DNA of 64,000 bases from the NCBI RefSeq assembly GCF_900114265.1, contig NZ_FPKV01000003.1, forward strand, positions 310,001 to 374,000, read 5' to 3'. Positions 24,971 through 33,618 of the stretch are shown here, piece by piece. Origin of the DNA: Flaviramulus basaltis (lineage in GTDB: Bacteria > Bacteroidota > Bacteroidia > Flavobacteriales > Flavobacteriaceae). Within the stretch, counting starts at the first letter, position 1. The number at the start of each line of letters is the position of its first letter. A model generated the notes under the pieces. It did no database searches. It saw nothing but the letters and a program-made list of their open reading frames with translations, and was not told the DNA's origin. Position numbers and translations under genes: made by a program.

Positions 24971-25947
24971 AAGTATTAGTTACAGGAGCAACAGGTTATA
25001 TCGGTCATGAATTAGCAATAACCTTAGCCAACCAAAATTATAAAGTTATAGCATTGGTTAGAGATATAAATTCTAATAAAATTCCAGTGCATGAAAATAT
25101 AAAACCAGTAAAAGGGGATATATGTGATTACGAATCTTTAGAGAAAGCTATAAAAGAATGTGATTATGTGTTTCATACAGCAGCTTATACAAATCTTAGG
25201 TGTAAAAAGTTAGATAATTTTTATAACACTAATGTTTTAGGTACCGAAAATATTTTAAAAGCAGCGTTGCGTCATCATATTAAAAAAGTGATTTACACTA
25301 GTACTCTAGCTGTTTATGGACCTTCGTTTGGAAATATTCATATTACTGAAAATCAACCAAGATTAATTTCTTATTCAAATGATTATGAGCTAACCAAAGG
25401 TGTTTCAGAAGAGTTAGTTAGTCAGTATCATAATAAGGGTTTGTCTTGTTTAACTTTAAATGTAACACGAGTTTATGGGCCAGGACTTAAAACGTTTTCT
25501 AATGGTATAAATACTTTAATATCTAAAATAGTTAAGAATGATTTTCTTTTTGTTCCATCTAGGCTAGAAGTAACAACAAACTATGTTTATATAAATGATG
25601 TTGTAAATGCGCATATACTTGCTATGAAAAGTTCTAAAACAAATGAAAAATATATTATTGGAGGAGAGAATATTAGTTATGACTTGCTTTTTAAAACTAT
25701 TAAAAATTTAACTAAAAGCAATATTAGAATTGTAAAAATACATTACGGGTTTTTAAAAGCGTGTTTTTCATGTGTGAACATAATTAAAAATATGAGTGGT
25801 GCTTCATCGGGAATTAGTGCTAAAATAATTGACTCACTGTTTTGTAATAGACTATCTACTTCAAGCAAAGCAATAACTGATTTAGGTTATAAAATTACAA
25901 CCATAGATAAAGGTTTATTCCAAACAATAAATTATTTAAAAGAATAA
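24967..25947 (+). CDS. NAD-dependent epimerase/dehydratase (extended SDR)
   Basis: 326 aa extended short-chain dehydrogenase. The N-terminal nucleotide-binding motif is TGATGYIGHELA (about 7-18), a serine-containing strand is YTSTLAVYGPS, and the catalytic YxxxK is YELTK near 140. The protein resembles sugar-nucleotide epimerases or 3-beta-hydroxysteroid-type dehydrogenases; the substrate cannot be told. It overlaps the CPBP gene and lies three bases before a classical SDR, consistent with one pathway. Confidence 0.87.
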   Translation: MKVLVTGATGYIGHELAITLANQNYKVIALVRDINSNKIPVHENIKPVKGDICDYESLEKAIKECDYVFHTAAYTNLRCKKLDNFYNTNVLGTENILKAALRHHIKKVIYTSTLAVYGPSFGNIHITENQPRLISYSNDYELTKGVSEELVSQYHNKGLSCLTLNVTRVYGPGLKTFSNGINTLISKIVKNDFLFVPSRLEVTTNYVYINDVVNAHILAMKSSKTNEKYIIGGENISYDLLFKTIKNLTKSNIRIVKIHYGFLKACFSCVNIIKNMSGASSGISAKIIDSLFCNRLSTSSKAITDLGYKITTIDKGLFQTINYLKE

Positions 25948-25950
25948 AAA

Positions 25951-26721
25951 ATGAAAGCATATACTTTAATCACTGGAGCAAGTCAAGGGTTTGGTAAAGC
26001 CCTTGCTATTGAGTATGCGAAAAAAATGATGAATTTAGTTTTGGTATCACTACCAAATTCTGGTTTGCCAACATTGAGTGATTTTTTAAAAACGAACTTT
26101 AAAATTGATGTTTTATACTTTGAAATAGATCTTAGTTCTAAGGAAAACTGTATGAATTTGTATCAAGAAGTTAAAAACGAAAACATATCAATTAAATATT
26201 TAATTAATAACGCAGGAATGCTTAGTAAAGGCTTATTTGAAGATATGAATGAAGACTATTTTCTAACTCAAATAAATGTTAACGTAGCAACTCCAACTTT
26301 ATTAACTAAGCTTTTTATAAATGATTTTAAATTAAATGCACCATCGGGGATTTTAAATGTGAGTAGTATGGCTAGTTTTTTTCATTTGCCTAAAAAACAG
26401 GTTTATGGGGGCACAAAGGCTTATTTATTATCATTTTCAAAAAGTTTAAGAAAAGAACTGAAACCATATAATATCTCAGTTTCCATTGTTTGTCCTGGAG
26501 GTATGAATACAACAACGGGTTTGTGTTTACAAAATAGAGGATTAAGTTGGATTTCAAAACAGTCTATTATGAATCCGGAAGATGTTGCAAAAATCACCAT
26601 AAAAAAGTTTAATAAAGGAAAGGAAGTCATTATTCCCGGAAGTGTGAATAAAACCTTTATGTTTTTGGATTCTCTTCTGCCAGCTAAAATTAAAAATAGA
26701 CTTACCAAAAATGCTATTTAA
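25951..26721 (+). CDS. Classical short-chain dehydrogenase/reductase
   Basis: 256 aa. Cofactor motif TGASQGFGKALA (about 7-18), the NNAG-type motif LINNAGMLSKG, catalytic Ser in LNVSSMASF, and YxxxK as YGGTK. The C-terminal part (LLPAKIKNRLTKNAI) fits SDRs annotated as acting on acyl or steroid-like substrates in lipid pathways. It is encoded immediately after the epimerase. Substrate unknown. Confidence 0.87.
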   Translation: MKAYTLITGASQGFGKALAIEYAKKMMNLVLVSLPNSGLPTLSDFLKTNFKIDVLYFEIDLSSKENCMNLYQEVKNENISIKYLINNAGMLSKGLFEDMNEDYFLTQINVNVATPTLLTKLFINDFKLNAPSGILNVSSMASFFHLPKKQVYGGTKAYLLSFSKSLRKELKPYNISVSIVCPGGMNTTTGLCLQNRGLSWISKQSIMNPEDVAKITIKKFNKGKEVIIPGSVNKTFMFLDSLLPAKIKNRLTKNAI

Positions 26722-26793
26722 ATAACTTATTTGATAAAATATGTTCAAAAAACATCTTTAAAACACTTTTGAATCATTAAAATCAAGCAAAAC

Positions 26794-27441
26794 ATGAAAC
26801 ACATTATATTAATAATACTTTTTTTTGTTTTAAATATAAAATCATGGGCTCAATACGATTCTATTCAAAAAATAAATGAATATAGTAAAGCTATTGATGA
26901 AGTTTTAGAAGGGGTTTCATATAGAGGTGGAATAGGACTTTTTATACCTGCTTCAAAACAGTATTTTAAAATAGCTCCTTTTTTTGAATTTAATATGAAT
27001 ATTTCAGTAAGTGGCGTGAATTCTGTTGAGTTGGCTATTCAATTTGGAGGTTGGGATCGCGAAAATAACTTCAACTATTTTAGAAGATTAGATATCTTAA
27101 AAGCTACTTCAAGAATTTTTTTAAATGGTCTTGTAAAGTTTAAAAAAGATATTGTTTTTTTTGAGAAATCTTTTATGAGTATTGGAGCAGGAGCAGGTAT
27201 ATCATCTATTTATATAAATACTGATGATATTTTATTACTAACCAAAGAAGAAGAGAAACCATATAATGAAATGGTATCTTTTCTACTATCACCCGAATTG
27301 GAATATCTGTTTAATATAACTGATAGAACCCAACTTTCAATAAGTTTTAGTCTACAATATGTTACTTATAAATTAAAATATGCTTTGCATAATAACATTG
27401 GGAAATGTTATTATATGCCCAAAATTACATACTGCTTTTAA
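26794..27441 (+). CDS. Exported protein of unknown function
   Basis: 215 aa with a signal peptide ending at about residue 19 (LIILFFVLNIKSWAQ). The mature part has alternating hydrophobic residues and glycine-rich strands (GGIGLFIPAS, SIGAGAGISSIYIN, QLSISFSLQYVTYKL), which suggests an outer-membrane beta barrel of about eight strands. It lies 72 bases after the SDR and may belong to the same unit. No family recognised. Confidence 0.65.
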   Translation: MKHIILIILFFVLNIKSWAQYDSIQKINEYSKAIDEVLEGVSYRGGIGLFIPASKQYFKIAPFFEFNMNISVSGVNSVELAIQFGGWDRENNFNYFRRLDILKATSRIFLNGLVKFKKDIVFFEKSFMSIGAGAGISSIYINTDDILLLTKEEEKPYNEMVSFLLSPELEYLFNITDRTQLSISFSLQYVTYKLKYALHNNIGKCYYMPKITYCF

Positions 27442-27468
27442 TTATTATTAATTTTTAATAAAGTAATT

Positions 27469-27845
27469 ATGAAAACACTAAAAAAACAATGTAAATCTAT
27501 TGCATTAGTATGCGCTTTATTAATACTTTTTCAAAGTTGTAAAACCTATCATTCAGAATCTATAACTTTGGAATAAGCTTCCAAAGAATTTAAACGAACA
27601 AAAATTCAAACTAGAAATAATGAAATTTTAAAATTTAGAAGTATTAAAGCTGGTGACACTCATTATTATGGAGTAAAACAAGTGAAAGGTGAAATTGTAA
27701 ATATTTCATTAAATGAAAATTTCATCAAATCGGTAAAATTAGAGGATGAAACTTTATCAACTATTTTAACAATAGAATTACGGTGGTTGTTATTGGGGCT
27801 GGTTTTGCAATAATAGCATATTCTTTAAGTGATTGGGAATATTGA
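27469..27845 (+). pseudogene. Broken lipoprotein gene (in-frame stop plus frameshift)
   Basis: Starts with a good lipoprotein signal (CALLILFQSCKT), then hits TAA at 27574 in LE-stop-ASKEF, where a single C-to-T change of CAA (Gln) would restore the frame. The same frame continues with a sensible sequence (GDTHYYGVKQVKGEIVNISL) to a stop at 27811. Between about 27770 and 27811 the frame is disturbed again: another frame reads NNRITVVVIGAGFAIIAYSL, a typical transmembrane end for this lipoprotein type. Two lesions in a 125-codon gene argue for decay rather than a sequencing error. It fills most of the gap between the neighbouring genes. Confidence 0.75.
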
Positions 27846-27890
27846 GGATCTAGTTTTAATTATTAAGATAACACTTAACTTGTCAATCTA

Positions 27891-27925
27891 AAAAAACAAA
27901 CCCCATTTAAATTGCTTAAATGGGG
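27891..27925 (-). terminator. Terminator of the glycosyltransferase gene
   Basis: CCCCATTTAA and TTAAATGGGG form a perfect 10-bp stem around a five-base loop; on the minus strand it is followed by a T-rich tract. It lies 79 bases beyond the glycosyltransferase stop codon. Confidence 0.8.
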
Positions 27926-28003
27926 CTTAAATATATAAAGTAAGATTGAAAATTGATTTTTTTTTTGGATGCTATGAGATTATAATAGATAGAAAATAAA
28001 GCT

Positions 28004-29395
28004 CTATTTTTTTTCAGGTAGACCTCTAGTTAACCAACCACGACGGTTAGCTGTAGCTATAGCATAAGGTGTAATCCAAAATAAACCAAAAGTGTATAAA
28101 ACACTATAAGTGTAAGCCCAAATAGACTCTTTTATCTTATAACGGTGCGAATAAAAAGCAACCGAAAATGTAGAAGTAACTAAAATACTTAATAGGGTAG
28201 ACCCTAAGAATAATAAAGGATGAACTAAAACAAAAAATAGCATAAATAATACAAAAGGGTAACTCATTATTATTTTAGCAGATTGACTTATAAAAAGCAA
28301 ACGACTACCAAGTTTGTTTCCATTTCTAAAATTGGTAAAAACGTATTTAGACATTGCTATATTTTCTCTAACATTACTTCGTCCCCATCTAATAAACATT
28401 TTATAAAGTCCAGTATATTTATCTGGCACATTGGTATAGGCAACCGCATTTCTTTGAAAAAGAACATGTTTACCTTGTTTTAATATCATGTTAGTCATAG
28501 CACGATCTTCACCAATGTCTGATGGTTGCCCCATAAATGTTTGATTTATCCATTCTGGTAAACAATTAAAAACTGCTGAACTACGATAAGCAGCCAAAGC
28601 ACCAGGAGTACATAATACAGAATTTAAAGCACTTTCTGCAGAGCGAACAAACTCAAAACTCATTACAAAGCTTACATCAAGCATTTTAGGAAGCATTTCA
28701 TTTTTGTTGTTTAAAACTCTAATGTTTCCAGCAACTGCACCACATTCTTTGTTTCTAATAAAAGGACTCACTAAGTTTCTGAGTGTATTTTCTTTAACTA
28801 TGGAGTCACTATCTACGGTAATAAATATTTCTCCAGTACCAAGATTAAATCCACGATATAGTGCATGGCGTTTTCCTTTGTTTTCTGGTTGTTTGTATAT
28901 TTCTAAATACTCACCAAGTTTTTCTTTCGCATCAAGCATCCAATGCCATGTATCATCCAAGCTACCATCATCAATAGCTAATAATTGTATTTTGTTTTTT
29001 GGGTAGTTGCTATCAGCTAAACTCATTAAGGTATCCCAAACCTGTTTACCCTCATTATATGCAGGAACGATTACTGTACAAGTTGGTAATTCTTTATCTG
29101 TTACAGATTCAACAGCCTTATATTTAAAGTATTTGCAGGCCATATAAATAAAGAAAAGTGCTTTATAAGCAAAAATAATTCCTGCCGTAAATATAAAAAT
29201 AACACCTATAGTTGAGCTTTTATTATTTGTATTAAATTGTTCAAAATCATTATGAAATGTTGCAAAAAAGTAAAGACCAATAGTTATTAATATAAATGTG
29301 CTTATTAGAGTAATTTTATTATGAGGGTTTTTGCTAATGAAGAATTTTTTGGTGCTATTATTTTTGGTTGATTTTAATTTTTTTGTTAAGATCAT
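28004..29395 (-). CDS. Family 2 processive-type glycosyltransferase
   Basis: 463 aa inner-membrane enzyme resembling hyaluronan synthase/NodC. Two N-terminal helices (about 28-48 and 58-82) precede a GT-A domain with TVIVPAYNEGKQV, the DDGSLDDT motif, the DSDS metal motif, GEDRAMTN as the acceptor-site region, and a RWGRSNVREN segment in place of Q/RxxRW. Three or four C-terminal helices follow. It would transfer a sugar from UDP- or GDP-sugar to a growing polysaccharide or lipid. No other polysaccharide genes are close, so the product is unknown. Confidence 0.88.
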   Translation of the reverse strand: MILTKKLKSTKNNSTKKFFISKNPHNKITLISTFILITIGLYFFATFHNDFEQFNTNNKSSTIGVIFIFTAGIIFAYKALFFIYMACKYFKYKAVESVTDKELPTCTVIVPAYNEGKQVWDTLMSLADSNYPKNKIQLLAIDDGSLDDTWHWMLDAKEKLGEYLEIYKQPENKGKRHALYRGFNLGTGEIFITVDSDSIVKENTLRNLVSPFIRNKECGAVAGNIRVLNNKNEMLPKMLDVSFVMSFEFVRSAESALNSVLCTPGALAAYRSSAVFNCLPEWINQTFMGQPSDIGEDRAMTNMILKQGKHVLFQRNAVAYTNVPDKYTGLYKMFIRWGRSNVRENIAMSKYVFTNFRNGNKLGSRLLFISQSAKIIMSYPFVLFMLFFVLVHPLLFLGSTLLSILVTSTFSVAFYSHRYKIKESIWAYTYSVLYTFGLFWITPYAIATANRRGWLTRGLPEKK

Positions 29396-29533
29396 CAGAA
29401 TTGTAATTGATTTAGGTATTGCTTTTACTACTTGTACGTCACTAGCTTAGCTTTAGACTTTTGTTATATTTTTTTTAACATAACAGTATAGGGATAGATT
29501 TCTATATTTAATTTTTATTTGAAAATAAAAGTA

Positions 29534-29569
29534 TAAAAAAACCCAAATAGAATTAATTCTATTTGGGTT
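29534..29569 (-). terminator. Terminator of pnp
   Basis: A perfect 30-base palindrome (29540-29569) built on ACCCAAATAGAA gives a stem of about 13 bp; on the minus strand six T follow. It lies just after the pnp stop codon. Confidence 0.85.
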
Positions 29570-29591
29570 GTATATTGAGTTTAAAAAGAAA

Positions 29592-31847
29592 TTAATCTTC
29601 CTTCTTATCTTCTCTTGGTTTACGATCATCACGACGGTTATCACGCCCGCGATTATCTCTACTACCTCTGTTATCACGTCCACCACTTCTAGAATCCTCT
29701 CTTGGTGGTCTTGCTACATAACCTTCTGGTTTTGGTAAGATTGCTTTACGAGATACTTTTTCTTTACGAGTTCTTGGGTCTACACCAAAGTACTTCACAT
29801 CAAAAACATCACCCATATTCACAACGTCAGAAACATTTTCTGTACGTTCCCAAGCTAATTCACTTACGTGTAATAAAACTTCATTTCCTGGCGCATCCAT
29901 ATACTCTACAACAGCACCAAAATCAAGCATTTTAATTACTTTAACTTCGTAAACGCTACCAACAGTTGGTTTGAATAATAATGAATCTATTTTAGCTTGT
30001 ACAGCATCAATACCTTCATTACCTACACCTAAAATTTCAACAATACCTTCTTCAGTTATTGGGTCTTCATTAATAACAATTGTAGTTCCAGTTTCTTTTT
30101 GTAATTCTTGAATTACTTTTCCACCAGGCCCAATTAATGCACCAATAAATTCGTTAGGAATACGTCTTGTAACCATTTTTGGAGCATGACCTTTAACGTC
30201 TGCATTAGGTTTTGCTATCGTATCTGTTAGTTTACCTAAAATATGTATACGACCATCACGAGCTTGTTTTAGTGCATTTACTAAAATCTCATATGATAAT
30301 CCTTTTACTTTAATATCCATTTGGCAAGCCGTAATTCCATCAGCAGTACCTGTTACTTTAAAGTCCATATCTCCTAAGTGATCTTCATCACCTAAAATAT
30401 CAGATAAAACAGCATATTTTCCAGAAACTGAATCAGAAATTAATCCCATTGCTATACCAGAAACAGGTTTCTTTAATTGAACACCAGCATCCATAAGCGC
30501 CATTGTACCAGAACAAACTGTTGCCATAGAAGAAGAACCATTAGATTCTAAAACTTCAGATACAACACGAACTGTATAAGGACAATCTTCAGGAACCATA
30601 CCTTTTAAAGCACGTTGTGCTAAGTTACCGTGTCCAACTTCTCTACGAGATGTTCCACGAATTGGTCTAGCTTCTCCTGTTGAAAAAGGAGGGAAGTTAT
30701 AATGTAAATAGAAACGCTCTTCACCTTCAAAAGATGGCATGTCTATTTGGTTTGCTTCTCTACTTGTACCTAAAGTAACTGTAGCTAATGCTTGAGTTTC
30801 TCCACGTGTAAAGATTGCAGAACCGTGTGTTGATGGTAAGTAATCAACCTCACACCAAATTGGTCTAATCTCATCAGTCTTACGACCATCTAAACGTAAA
30901 CCTTCGTTTAAAGTTAAATCACGAATAGCAGTTTTTTCTGCTTTATAGTAATATTTAGAGATTAAATCTCCAAGATCTTCTTGTTCTTCTTCAGAAAAAG
31001 TAGCTTTAATTTCTTCTTTTATTTCAGAAAACGCAGCACTTCTTTCATGCTTAGCAGATCCAGCTTTTGCGATAGCATAAACTTTATCATATGCCATATC
31101 ATGAATTTTCTTCGCTAAATCTTCATCTTCTCTTTCTGGCTCATATTCACGAACTTCTTTTTTTCCAAATGCTTCTGCTAATTTTACTTGAGCAGCACAT
31201 TGAACTTTTATAGCTTCATGAGCAAACTTGATAGCGTCTGCCATTTCTTCTTCAGAAATCTCATCCATTTCACCTTCTACCATCATTACTGAATCAGCAG
31301 AAGCACCAATCATCATATCTAAATCAGATTCTAATAGTTGAGCTCTTGTAGGGTTGATAATAAACTCACCATTAATACGACCAACTCTAGCTTCAGAGAT
31401 TGGACACTCAAAAGGAAAATCTGATAATTGAATAGCAGCTGAAGCAGCTAATCCTGCCATAGCATCTGGCATAACGTCTTCATCATGAGACATTAATTGA
31501 ATCATTACTTGAGTTTCAGAATGGTAATCTTTAGGGAATAATGGGCGTAATACACGATCCACTAAACGCATAGTTAATACTTCACCATCACTTGGTCTTG
31601 CTTCTCTTTTAAAGAAACCTCCAGGATAACGACCTGATGCTGCAAATTTTTCTCTATAATCAACTGTAAGAGGTAAAAAGTCTACAGGACTTTGTTTGTA
31701 ATTGGAAACTACTGTACATAATAACATACATTTTCCAGATTGCACTACAACACTACCATGAGCTTGTTTTGCTAATTTTCCGGTTTCAATAGAAATTTCT
31801 CTACCGTCACCAAGGTCAATGACCTCTCTAAAAACTTTTGGAATCAT
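29592..31847 (-). CDS. pnp: Polynucleotide phosphorylase
   Basis: 751 aa phosphorolytic 3'-5' exoribonuclease and degradosome component. Two RNase PH-like domains are seen (first about 10-235; second about 315-545, with [13 protein letters not shown] and [18 protein letters not shown]), a KH domain ([22 protein letters not shown] near 560) and an S1 domain ([21 protein letters not shown]). After the S1 domain an arginine/glycine/aspartate-rich tail of about 40 residues follows, probably an extra RNA-binding or disordered segment. It lies downstream of rpsO on the same strand, the classic rpsO-pnp order, but a terminator and a repeat separate them. Confidence 0.97.
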   Translation of the reverse strand: MIPKVFREVIDLGDGREISIETGKLAKQAHGSVVVQSGKCMLLCTVVSNYKQSPVDFLPLTVDYREKFAASGRYPGGFFKREARPSDGEVLTMRLVDRVLRPLFPKDYHSETQVMIQLMSHDEDVMPDAMAGLAASAAIQLSDFPFECPISEARVGRINGEFIINPTRAQLLESDLDMMIGASADSVMMVEGEMDEISEEEMADAIKFAHEAIKVQCAAQVKLAEAFGKKEVREYEPEREDEDLAKKIHDMAYDKVYAIAKAGSAKHERSAAFSEIKEEIKATFSEEEQEDLGDLISKYYYKAEKTAIRDLTLNEGLRLDGRKTDEIRPIWCEVDYLPSTHGSAIFTRGETQALATVTLGTSREANQIDMPSFEGEERFYLHYNFPPFSTGEARPIRGTSRREVGHGNLAQRALKGMVPEDCPYTVRVVSEVLESNGSSSMATVCSGTMALMDAGVQLKKPVSGIAMGLISDSVSGKYAVLSDILGDEDHLGDMDFKVTGTADGITACQMDIKVKGLSYEILVNALKQARDGRIHILGKLTDTIAKPNADVKGHAPKMVTRRIPNEFIGALIGPGGKVIQELQKETGTTIVINEDPITEEGIVEILGVGNEGIDAVQAKIDSLLFKPTVGSVYEVKVIKMLDFGAVVEYMDAPGNEVLLHVSELAWERTENVSDVVNMGDVFDVKYFGVDPRTRKEKVSRKAILPKPEGYVARPPREDSRSGGRDNRGSRDNRGRDNRRDDRKPREDKKED

Positions 31848-31950
31848 AAATTTTTTAATTCTAATTAAACAATGGTCGTTGTGTTGTTGCGTGTAGTTGT
31901 TGTTGTGATGACCAATGAAAAACTAATAATTAGCTTCTTCTATTTTTGTG

Positions 31951-32035
31951 TCATTGCGAAGCAAATTTTTAATTTGCTGTGGCAATCTGTCTCTTTTTGT
32001 AAAGATTACCACATTGCTACGCTTCTCGTAATGAC
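31951..32035. repeat. REP-like interspersed palindromic element
   Basis: In the 241-base gap between rpsO and pnp. The ends are imperfect inverted repeats: TCATTGCGAAGC at the left, and GCTTCTCGTAATGA at the right. Inside, AATTTGCTGTGGCAATCT is partly mirrored by AGATTACCACATTGC. Flavobacterial genomes often carry similar 'tcattgcga...gcaatgacg' elements between genes (established knowledge, from memory). Copy number in this genome cannot be judged from one window. Confidence 0.55.
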
Positions 32036-32060
32036 GTTGTAGCTTGTTATATTTAAAACA

Positions 32061-32087
32061 AAAAAGAGGCTATAAAAGCCTCTTTTT
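32061..32087 (-). terminator. Terminator of rpsO
   Basis: AAAGAGGC and GCCTCTTT (32063-32070 and 32078-32085) flank a seven-base loop, with T runs on both strands. It starts right behind the rpsO stop codon. Confidence 0.8.
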
Positions 32088-32088
32088 T

Positions 32089-32358
32089 TTATTTTCTTAA
32101 TCCTAATTCTTTTACTATGGCACGATATCTTAAGACATCTTTCTTAGTTAAGTAATCTAGTAAGCTTCTTCTTTTACCTACTAATTTCACTAAAGAACGC
32201 TCAGTATTAAAATCTTTGCGATTTTGTTTTAAGTGTTCTGTTAAATAATTAATTCTATAAGTGAATAATGCAATTTGTCCTTCTGCAGAACCTGTGTCTT
32301 TTGAATTTTTACCGTGTTTTGTAAAAATTTCTTCTTTTTCTTTTTGATCTAAATACAT
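32089..32358 (-). CDS. rpsO: Ribosomal protein S15
   Basis: 89 aa component of the 30S subunit that binds 16S rRNA. The sequence shows the conserved helices and motifs: HGKNSKDTGSAEGQIALFTYRI and LVGKRRSLLDYLTKKD, ending in GLRK. The longest frame starts 19 residues upstream, inside the -7 box at 32413-32420, so the MYLDQKEKE start is used. The 50-base leader begins with a hairpin that may serve S15 autoregulation. Confidence 0.97.
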   Translation of the reverse strand: MYLDQKEKEEIFTKHGKNSKDTGSAEGQIALFTYRINYLTEHLKQNRKDFNTERSLVKLVGKRRSLLDYLTKKDVLRYRAIVKELGLRK

Positions 32359-32390
32359 GCTAATATTATTGTAAATGATTTTTATGTACA

Positions 32391-32407
32391 CGAAAGCCTT
32401 TCTTTCG
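32391..32407 (-). promoter_or_regulatory. rpsO: Hairpin at the start of the rpsO leader
   Basis: CGAAAG and CTTTCG pair across a five-base loop, placed at the predicted 5' end of the rpsO transcript. S15 represses its own mRNA through leader structures in several bacteria; that this hairpin does so here is inference. Confidence 0.3.
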
Positions 32408-32412
32408 AGCGG

Positions 32413-32420
32413 CAAAGATA
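32413..32420 (-). promoter_or_regulatory. -7 box (TAnnTTTG) of rpsO
   Basis: TATCTTTG on the minus strand, 55 bases before the chosen rpsO ATG. It overlaps the TTG that opens the longest frame and so excludes that start. Confidence 0.6.
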
Positions 32421-32458
32421 GTAAATTTTAATGATTTGCAAGAAATTCTATTAAAAAG

Positions 32459-32484
32459 AAAAAGCGACTAATTAGTCGCTTTTT
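32459..32484 (-). terminator. Terminator of accD
   Basis: A perfect palindrome around AGCGACTAATTAGTCGCT flanked by A and T runs, three bases beyond the accD stop codon. Confidence 0.85.
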
Positions 32485-32487
32485 AAG

Positions 32488-33345
32488 TTATGCTCTTAAA
32501 GGTTGATTTAGAATTAAATCTAAATACTGATTTATATTATTTTTTAGGTCTTTTCTTAAAGTAATAAAATCTAAGAAACCATGTTCTAATAAAAACTCTG
32601 AGGTTTGAAACCCTTCAGGGAGTTCTTTTCCTGTTGTATCTCTTACAATACGTGGGCCAGCAAAACCTATTAAAGCTCCAGGTTCACTAATATTAATATC
32701 TCCTAACATAGCAAATGATGCTGTTGTACCACCAGTTGTTGGGTCTGTACATAACGAAATATAAGGAATACTAGCATCGGCTAATTGCGCTAATTTTACA
32801 GATGTTTTTGCTAGTTGCATTAGTGATAATGCAGCTTCCATCATACGTGCGCCACCAGATTTTGAGATAACCATTAAAGGAATGTTGTTTTTTAAAGAAT
32901 AATCTGCTGCTCTAGCAATTTTTTCTCCTACAACACTTCCCATAGAGCCTCCAATAAATGCAAAATCCATGCAAGCTACTACTAAGTCTTTACCTTTAGA
33001 TTTTCCAACAGCTGTACGAACGGCATCTTTTAAATTAGTTTTATTCTGTGCAGCTTTTAAGCGGTCTGGGTATTTTTTTGTGTCGATAAATTTTAAAGGA
33101 TCTTTAGATTCTATATCTATGTCTAATTCTTTAAATTTATTATCATCAAAAAGAATTTCGAAGTATTCTTTACTACCAATACGAACATGATAACCATCTT
33201 CTGGACTTACATAAAAATTCTTTTCTAACTCTTCGGTATCTACTATTTTACCAGTTGGAGATTTGTACCACAGCCCTTTGGGTGTGTCTTTTTTCTCTTC
33301 GGTAGTTGTTGTTATTCCTTTTGTTTTTCTTTTAAACCAAGACAT
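32488..33345 (-). CDS. accD: Acetyl-CoA carboxylase carboxyltransferase beta subunit, zinc ribbon lost
   Basis: 285 aa. Pairs with AccA to move carboxyl from biotin to acetyl-CoA in fatty-acid synthesis. The crotonase-fold core is intact: [52 protein letters not shown] and GFAGPRIV. At the N-terminus, where E. coli has a four-cysteine zinc ribbon, this protein reads [10 protein letters not shown] and YVSPEDGYH, with no cysteines. The length and rest of the layout are normal, so loss of the metal site looks like lineage variation rather than damage. Monocistronic with its own terminator. Confidence 0.95.
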   Translation of the reverse strand: MSWFKRKTKGITTTTEEKKDTPKGLWYKSPTGKIVDTEELEKNFYVSPEDGYHVRIGSKEYFEILFDDNKFKELDIDIESKDPLKFIDTKKYPDRLKAAQNKTNLKDAVRTAVGKSKGKDLVVACMDFAFIGGSMGSVVGEKIARAADYSLKNNIPLMVISKSGGARMMEAALSLMQLAKTSVKLAQLADASIPYISLCTDPTTGGTTASFAMLGDINISEPGALIGFAGPRIVRDTTGKELPEGFQTSEFLLEHGFLDFITLRKDLKNNINQYLDLILNQPLRA

Positions 33346-33390
33346 ATGATTTATTATTTTTTTAGATTATATAATCTTCTGTATCTTAAA

Positions 33391-33495
33391 TTGCGTTAGG
33401 GATTGCAACGGCATCCTTTTTTGCCTGAGCAAAAAAGATATAGTGGAAAGCCCGACCACAAAATTAAACCTTTTTTTAATTTTGTGGTAACGCCA
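33391..33495. repeat. Intergenic palindromic repeat element
   Basis: In the 273-base gap between fbaA and accD. It has a GGGATTGCAACGGCATCC left part and a GATATAGTGGAAAGCCC right part that mirror each other around TTTTTTGC/GCAAAAAA, followed by a 13-bp hairpin (CCACAAAATTAAA at 33456-33468 with its complement at 33475-33487). Closely similar sequences occur between genes in other Flavobacteriaceae, as I recall. No coding potential. Confidence 0.5.
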
Positions 33496-33562
33496 TAATA
33501 CTTTTATTATATAGCCTTAATTTTGTAGTTCGTTAAAAAATTGATTTATAGTGTGTTAAATG

Positions 33563-33594
33563 AAAAAAGATTCTGTAATTACAGAATCTTTTTT
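33563..33594 (-). terminator. Terminator of fbaA
   Basis: A 32-base perfect palindrome centred on TCTGTAATTACAGA with A and T runs, 25 bases past the fbaA stop codon. Confidence 0.85.
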
Positions 33595-33618
33595 CTTGTT
33601 TAAGTAAAATAATACTTT

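Noticed and set aside
29453-29686. Minus-strand frame over the pnp tail and terminator
   Set aside because: Alternative frame of the repetitive Arg/Gly-coding tail, running through the terminator.
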